DNA of 8,456 nt from Anaerolineae bacterium. GTDB lineage: Bacteria > Chloroflexota > Anaerolineae > UBA1429. Positions 5,204-8,456 of the stretch are shown piece by piece. Under the pieces are notes generated by a model that was given only the letters and a program-made list of their open reading frames with translations, was not told the DNA's origin and did no database searches. The stretch spans positions 1 through 8,456 of the forward strand of contig SKLG01000330.1 in the NCBI GenBank assembly GCA_007123335.1. Reading direction: 5' to 3'. Within the stretch, counting starts at the first letter, position 1; every line of letters begins with the position of its first letter. A program made the translations under genes and the position numbers.

Positions 5204-6238
5204 TTAGCGTATTGTGCCGTCAAAATGATAAGGATCGGTCGGAGGAGGTGCAAGAGGCGACACCGGCTCGGAGTGAGCCGTAAGCGCCGCTCGCAGGCCC
5301 GGACGCGGCTGTGAACTCGGTTGCCGCTCAAACTCGTCCAGTGACTGCACCTTGTCCCACTCTGGAACCGGCACGAGCAGCGCCTCGGCAAAGAGCTGCA
5401 CGATATAGGCGCGATCGTCGATCTCCATAGGCACTTCATTCGTCAAGGCGCCCAATAGTCCACGGGCCTCGGCAGATTTGACCAGCGCAGTATGAGGATT
5501 GGTAGGTAGCAGCAGATCGGCGATCATACGCTGCAACGACTGACGCAAAGCACCCTGGTCTTGATTCTTGGTGCGGCGATACTCGGTGATCCAGTCATCG
5601 ATCAGGGGAATGATCCATTCCTTGGTCACCACCCAGCCGGGACAGGATTTGCTCGAGAAATCGCGATGAAAGTTCAGCTTGTGCACATCGAGGCCCAGCC
5701 GCTCGTGCAGCGCGCCGAGCGCCACGATAGTGCTCTCGAGGATGGGATCGGTCGGCTTGTTCACGTCATAGTCGCCGACCATCTCCAGATGGCGCGTGCG
5801 ATAGTTGTGGCCATAGACCCCGACGCCGTCGTAACGCAGATCGCTGAACAGCCAGATACCATCCTGGGCCACAAACAGATGGGGGCCGGCGGTCCAGCCC
5901 TCGCGCAGCCTGCCCTGGCTATCGCGCCAAAGCTGCCGCTCATAATACGCTTTCATGGCCATGATGGTGGAGAGACCGCGCCACGTCTCGGGCGTGGGCT
6001 TCCAGGTGTGGTGCAAAAAGATCCGCGTGGGCAGCGGATTGGGGATATCCAACGCCTCGACATAGCGCACAAACTCGTCGTTGCTGAGACACTCGCCAAT
6101 GATCTCCATCGGCGGCGACTTGATCACCTCTTCACCCGACCTAGTATTGCTGCTCACCGCCCGTGCGCTTACCCGAGGTTTCGGACTCGGGGAAATAGAG
6201 CGTGCAATCCCTCTCCAAAGCGCCTTGATAACGTCCAT
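5204..6238 (-). CDS. Amidase_2/PGRP-type N-acetylmuramoyl-L-alanine amidase
   Basis: 344 residues. The central domain (about 70-210) is a zinc amidase that would cut the bond between muramic acid and L-alanine in peptidoglycan. RIFLHHTW at 72-79 gives His76 as first zinc ligand. GPHLFVAQDGIWLFSDLR follows as the substrate-groove strands, then GHNYRTRH at 143-150. NFHRDFSSKSCPG at 189-201 gives His191 and Cys199 as the remaining ligands. The first 45 residues are basic and Ser/Pro-rich with no hydrophobic core, so no Sec signal is evident. The C-terminal 120 residues hold a helical segment (about 225-320) and a Pro-rich tail that I do not recognise. AAGGA lies 7 bases before the ATG. It sits 70 bases downstream of the LysM-glycosidase gene, so a joint cell-wall role is likely. 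A cytoplasmic recycling amidase or a phage-type lysin is also possible. Confidence 0.88.
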   Translation of the reverse strand: MDVIKALWRGIARSISPSPKPRVSARAVSSNTRSGEEVIKSPPMEIIGECLSNDEFVRYVEALDIPNPLPTRIFLHHTWKPTPETWRGLSTIMAMKAYYERQLWRDSQGRLREGWTAGPHLFVAQDGIWLFSDLRYDGVGVYGHNYRTRHLEMVGDYDVNKPTDPILESTIVALGALHERLGLDVHKLNFHRDFSSKSCPGWVVTKEWIIPLIDDWITEYRRTKNQDQGALRQSLQRMIADLLLPTNPHTALVKSAEARGLLGALTNEVPMEIDDRAYIVQLFAEALLVPVPEWDKVQSLDEFERQPSSQPRPGLRAALTAHSEPVSPLAPPPTDPYHFDGTIR

Positions 6239-6263
6239 TGCCCCATCCTTCCCATGCCTATGA

Positions 6264-6298
6264 CGTAGCTACGATCAAACCGTCGAGACTGGCTCGAC
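6264..6298 (-). other. Two small palindromes in the LysM-glycosidase/amidase gap
   Basis: CGTAGCTACG (6264-6273) is a perfect 10-bp palindrome. GTCGAG/CTCGAC (6282-6287 and 6293-6298) forms a 6-bp stem with a 5-base loop. Both lie in the 70-base intercistronic gap. They could be an operator or a weak RNA hairpin; no promoter-like hexamers accompany them. Confidence 0.25.
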
Positions 6299-6308
6299 AC
6301 CCATGGTC

Positions 6309-7577
6309 TCAGCTATACCAGCGATACCCATGCGCCAGTGCGGCGCGCAAGTCGTCGATCACTCCATTCTTGCCGCGGATGGCCCATCTATCATAACGCT
6401 CCCAGCGGTAAAGCACCAGCGCGCGAATGCGCTGATGGCTGACATTGGCGTTCCAGCGATCGATTTCGGCATAGGCCTCGCACACCCAGCCATCATTCGC
6501 ATCCAGCCAGGCCACATCCTGGTCGGTCTCGGTAATATACACCGGCAGATGGCGTAGCCTCTCGGGGATCGCCTCCATGAAATCGATATAGGTGCGGAAC
6601 ATTTTGCGGCGATGATCAAAGGGCGGATCCATGCGCGCCTCGCTGACGATCTCGCCGGGGTCTGGGGTGCGCCCGTAGGTGTGCAGGGCGATGCCGTCGA
6701 GCCCGGCGACGGGCCCGTCGCCACTCAAGGTCGTGAGGATATCGCGAAAGTAGATGATCCAGTCGCCACTGGGATTCTGGGGATAGGGGGTCTCGATATT
6801 CCAGGGTCCCACAGCGGCGATGACGATCTGGTCGTGCTGATGCCCAGGCCGCCGTCGGATCTCGTCACGGCACAAGCGAAACGCCCGCGCATACATCTCG
6901 GGGGTAATAGCCTGACCGTTCACCGGCCCGCCCGGGCGCTCCGCCGCCAGATTCGGCTCATTGGCGATGATCCAGATGTGGCAGCCCTGAGAACGCTCGC
7001 AAAAGTTGCCGCAGCGTCGCGCGAATGCCTCGTAATGATCGGAATGGGGCAGGGTGCCCTTTTCGTGATAGCCATAGTTGAGCCGCACCATGACGCCATA
7101 GCCCTCATCCCGTAGATCGGCATAGGAGCGCGAGCCCCAATCCTGCGGATCGGCGCCCAATTCCTCGGAGATGACCACCCAACCCTTATGGCCGGCCCAG
7201 CCCATCAGGTGCTCGCCACCGCGATCATGGAGACCATAGAGATAGGAAGACTCGCCTGCCGGCAGATCCTGGCGCTTGCCGGCTTCGGGAATACGCAGCA
7301 TCTGACCCACGTGGATAATGTTAGGATCCCGCAAGGCGTTAAACGCGGCGATGACGCTGGCCATGGCCCGGTCGCCATAGTAGTGTTCCGCAAGATCAAA
7401 TAGGGTCTCTCCTGAGCGAACAATGTGGGTCACGTAGCGCAGCCCCCAATCGCCCAGCCATCGCACCAGGTCGCGACGCATGACCTCATCGAGGGTCTCT
7501 TGCGCCTGCGCCGCTCGGGCCGCCAGGCGTCGGGCTACCTGCTCATCAAGCCACAGAGAGAGCTGTCGCCTAGTCAT
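6309..7577 (-). CDS. RHH-like N-terminus + LysM + clan GH-A-like glycosidase
   Basis: 422 residues in three parts. Residues 4-41 (RQLSLWLDEQVARRLAARAA onward, ending RRDLVRWL) match the strand-helix-helix pattern of ribbon-helix-helix DNA-binding domains. Residues about 49-97 are a LysM peptidoglycan/chitin-binding module: HIVRSGETLFDLAEHYYGD to IIHVGQMLRIP. Residues about 112-420 look like a TIM-barrel hydrolase of the GH-A type. WIIANEPN puts the acid/base at Glu207 and VYITETDQ puts the nucleophile at Glu350, the expected strand 4 and strand 7 positions. LHTYGRTPDPGE (299-310) and YRWERYDRW (390-398) would line the pocket. A bacterial wall glycan is the natural target given LysM and the amidase next door, but the GH family and substrate are unassigned. 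No signal peptide or membrane segment is visible. The ATG has GGAAGG 6 bases upstream. The SelB gene ends 71 bases before it. Confidence 0.82.
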   Translation of the reverse strand: MTRRQLSLWLDEQVARRLAARAAQAQETLDEVMRRDLVRWLGDWGLRYVTHIVRSGETLFDLAEHYYGDRAMASVIAAFNALRDPNIIHVGQMLRIPEAGKRQDLPAGESSYLYGLHDRGGEHLMGWAGHKGWVVISEELGADPQDWGSRSYADLRDEGYGVMVRLNYGYHEKGTLPHSDHYEAFARRCGNFCERSQGCHIWIIANEPNLAAERPGGPVNGQAITPEMYARAFRLCRDEIRRRPGHQHDQIVIAAVGPWNIETPYPQNPSGDWIIYFRDILTTLSGDGPVAGLDGIALHTYGRTPDPGEIVSEARMDPPFDHRRKMFRTYIDFMEAIPERLRHLPVYITETDQDVAWLDANDGWVCEAYAEIDRWNANVSHQRIRALVLYRWERYDRWAIRGKNGVIDDLRAALAHGYRWYS

Positions 7578-7607
7578 CGTCCCCCTTCCACAGATCCCAC
7601 CTGGGGC

Positions 7608-7625
7608 GCGGACGTCCCCGTCCGC
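7608..7625 (-). terminator. GC-rich hairpin after selB
   Basis: GCGGAC (7608-7613) and GTCCGC (7620-7625) pair around a 6-base loop. The overlapping palindrome GGACGTCC (7610-7617) and flanking GGGG/CCCC runs allow alternative folds. It sits between the selB stop and the LysM gene, without a T-tract. It may be a weak terminator or an interspersed GC-rich element. Confidence 0.35.
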
Positions 7626-7648
7626 CGCGACCTTGGAGGGGGCAACCG

Positions 7649-8456
7649 TTAGCGTAGCACACGGATATCCCCCAGACGTTTGGTCACCCGCCGACGATCC
7701 ATATCCTCCAGGAAGGCCAGGGCATACTTGCGGCTCGTATCAAAGAGATCGCGCACCTCGCCCACGGTGATACGCTCATACTCGCAGAGATGATGGATGA
7801 GGGCATCTTTCATCTGTTCATAGGTCTCGGCGTCAAAGAGCACGCTATCGCTGGCCTTGATCAGCCGACCTTCATCGATGAGAAACTGAAGCAGCTCAGC
7901 CCCCAGCTCTTCCTCGACCTGTGCCAAAGCGGGCGGCGTGTAACGATTGTTGCGGAACGCGCGCATCACCCTCTCGATCCGCTCCTCTTGCTCGGCGGAG
8001 AGCTGTGCCTGATGCTCCGGCAAGCGCACGGTGGTGGACGCGATGCGCCCCATCGCGTTGGAGCCCTGGCCCGATTCGAGGAGCCCGAGCCGTATCGCAT
8101 GATCGATCAACGAGGTAAACAAGGCACTGGCGATGGTGTTGGGCCCAACGCGATCGCCGATATGCACGCGGCTCTTGAGTTCCTCTCTGGGCATTCCGCC
8201 GCGCAACGGATAGCGCCCGTGATACTGAGCCAGAAGCGCCTCGATCTGGGCCAGCAACCTCTCCCAATCTGTGCGAGATATCACGTTTTGCTCGCGCAAT
8301 TTGCCCTCTATGGCGGCCTGCTCGTCGCTCAGCATAATGGCCCGCCCCTCTTCAATAAGAGTGGCCAGCGCCGCGCGGGCGCTCTCGGGCGGCAGGTTGG
8401 ATCTACGAACAAGCTCCACAGCGGGTAGCCCACCTTCGCGCTGCAAGAGGTGCAGC
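7649..8456 (-). CDS. selB: Selenocysteine-specific elongation factor SelB, C-terminal part (5' end outside window)
   Basis: The reading frame is open to the right edge, so only the last 268 residues are seen; the GTPase domains lie beyond. The visible part is the winged-helix array that binds the SECIS RNA hairpin and ties the factor to the mRNA. Recognisable SelB signatures are LLQREGGLP near its start, YHGRYPLRGGMPREELKSR in the middle, and RKYALAFLEDMDRRRVTKRL with GDIRVLR at the end. SelB delivers Sec-tRNA to UGA codons at the ribosome, so the genome should encode selenoproteins. None is evident in this window, and no tRNA-Sec gene is present. It is followed, in the same direction, by the LysM-glycosidase after 71 bases. 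A TTG at 8446 is an internal codon, not a start. Confidence 0.9.
   Translation of the reverse strand, partial: LHLLQREGGLPAVELVRRSNLPPESARAALATLIEEGRAIMLSDEQAAIEGKLREQNVISRTDWERLLAQIEALLAQYHGRYPLRGGMPREELKSRVHIGDRVGPNTIASALFTSLIDHAIRLGLLESGQGSNAMGRIASTTVRLPEHQAQLSAEQEERIERVMRAFRNNRYTPPALAQVEEELGAELLQFLIDEGRLIKASDSVLFDAETYEQMKDALIHHLCEYERITVGEVRDLFDTSRKYALAFLEDMDRRRVTKRLGDIRVLR

Noticed and set aside
5561..6268. Plus-strand open frame opposite the amidase
   Set aside because: The minus strand carries zinc-ligand motifs of Amidase_2, and the plus frame has no recognisable domain.
7578..7648. tRNA-Sec or another small RNA gene next to selB
   Set aside because: The 71-base gap is too short for the long-armed tRNA-Sec and shows no cloverleaf or CCA-bearing acceptor stem.

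Overview
The window is gene-dense, GC-rich bacterial chromosomal DNA with short intergenic gaps, strong AGGAGG-type ribosome binding sites and several GTG starts. The mix of genes (SelB, a family-4 glycosidase, a C-terminal-ferredoxin aldo/keto reductase, and a LysM protein with a TIM-barrel hydrolase) would fit a Chloroflexota-like genome. That placement is an impression from gene style, not a demonstrated one. No stretch longer than about 170 bases lacks a gene. I see no rRNA, tRNA, CRISPR array, transposase or prophage structural gene.

Layout. (1) 1-967, minus strand: a two-gene unit in which a small subtilisin-propeptide-like protein precedes a signal-less S8 serine protease. The protease runs off the left edge before its catalytic serine. 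A good sigma-70-type promoter (TTGACG, 17 bp, TATCAT) drives the pair. (2) 1128-3585, plus strand, divergent: an aldo/keto reductase with two C-terminal Fe-S motifs, an SDR-family protein that lacks the catalytic lysine, and a single-domain cupin. They are closely spaced and probably co-transcribed from an extended -10 promoter. (3) 3586-3751: a convergent gap with a 21-codon remnant-like ORF, the second copy of a 26-bp direct repeat whose first copy is the 3' end of the reductase gene, and a perfect 14-bp hairpin spanning the opposing stop codon. (4) 3752-8456, minus strand: in transcription order, the C-terminal part of SelB, a protein with an N-terminal ribbon-helix-helix-like segment plus LysM plus TIM-barrel glycosidase, a PGRP/Amidase_2-type amidase, and a GH4 glycosidase. 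The gaps are 57-71 bp and there is no obvious internal promoter.

How they may work together. The inhibitor-like protein and protease probably form a folding or inhibition pair. The LysM hydrolase and the amidase look like a peptidoglycan-directed pair, although neither has a visible export signal. The plus-strand operon looks like small-molecule (sugar, polyol or carbonyl) redox metabolism. Facing it across the convergent gap, the GH4 enzyme carries the CHG-type motif linked to uronide-active members. No transporter or regulator is present to fix the substrate. The main items for a second look are the duplicated propeptide module, the SDR with two substituted catalytic positions, the RHH-LysM-glycosidase architecture, and the direct repeats bracketing the SDR-cupin pair.
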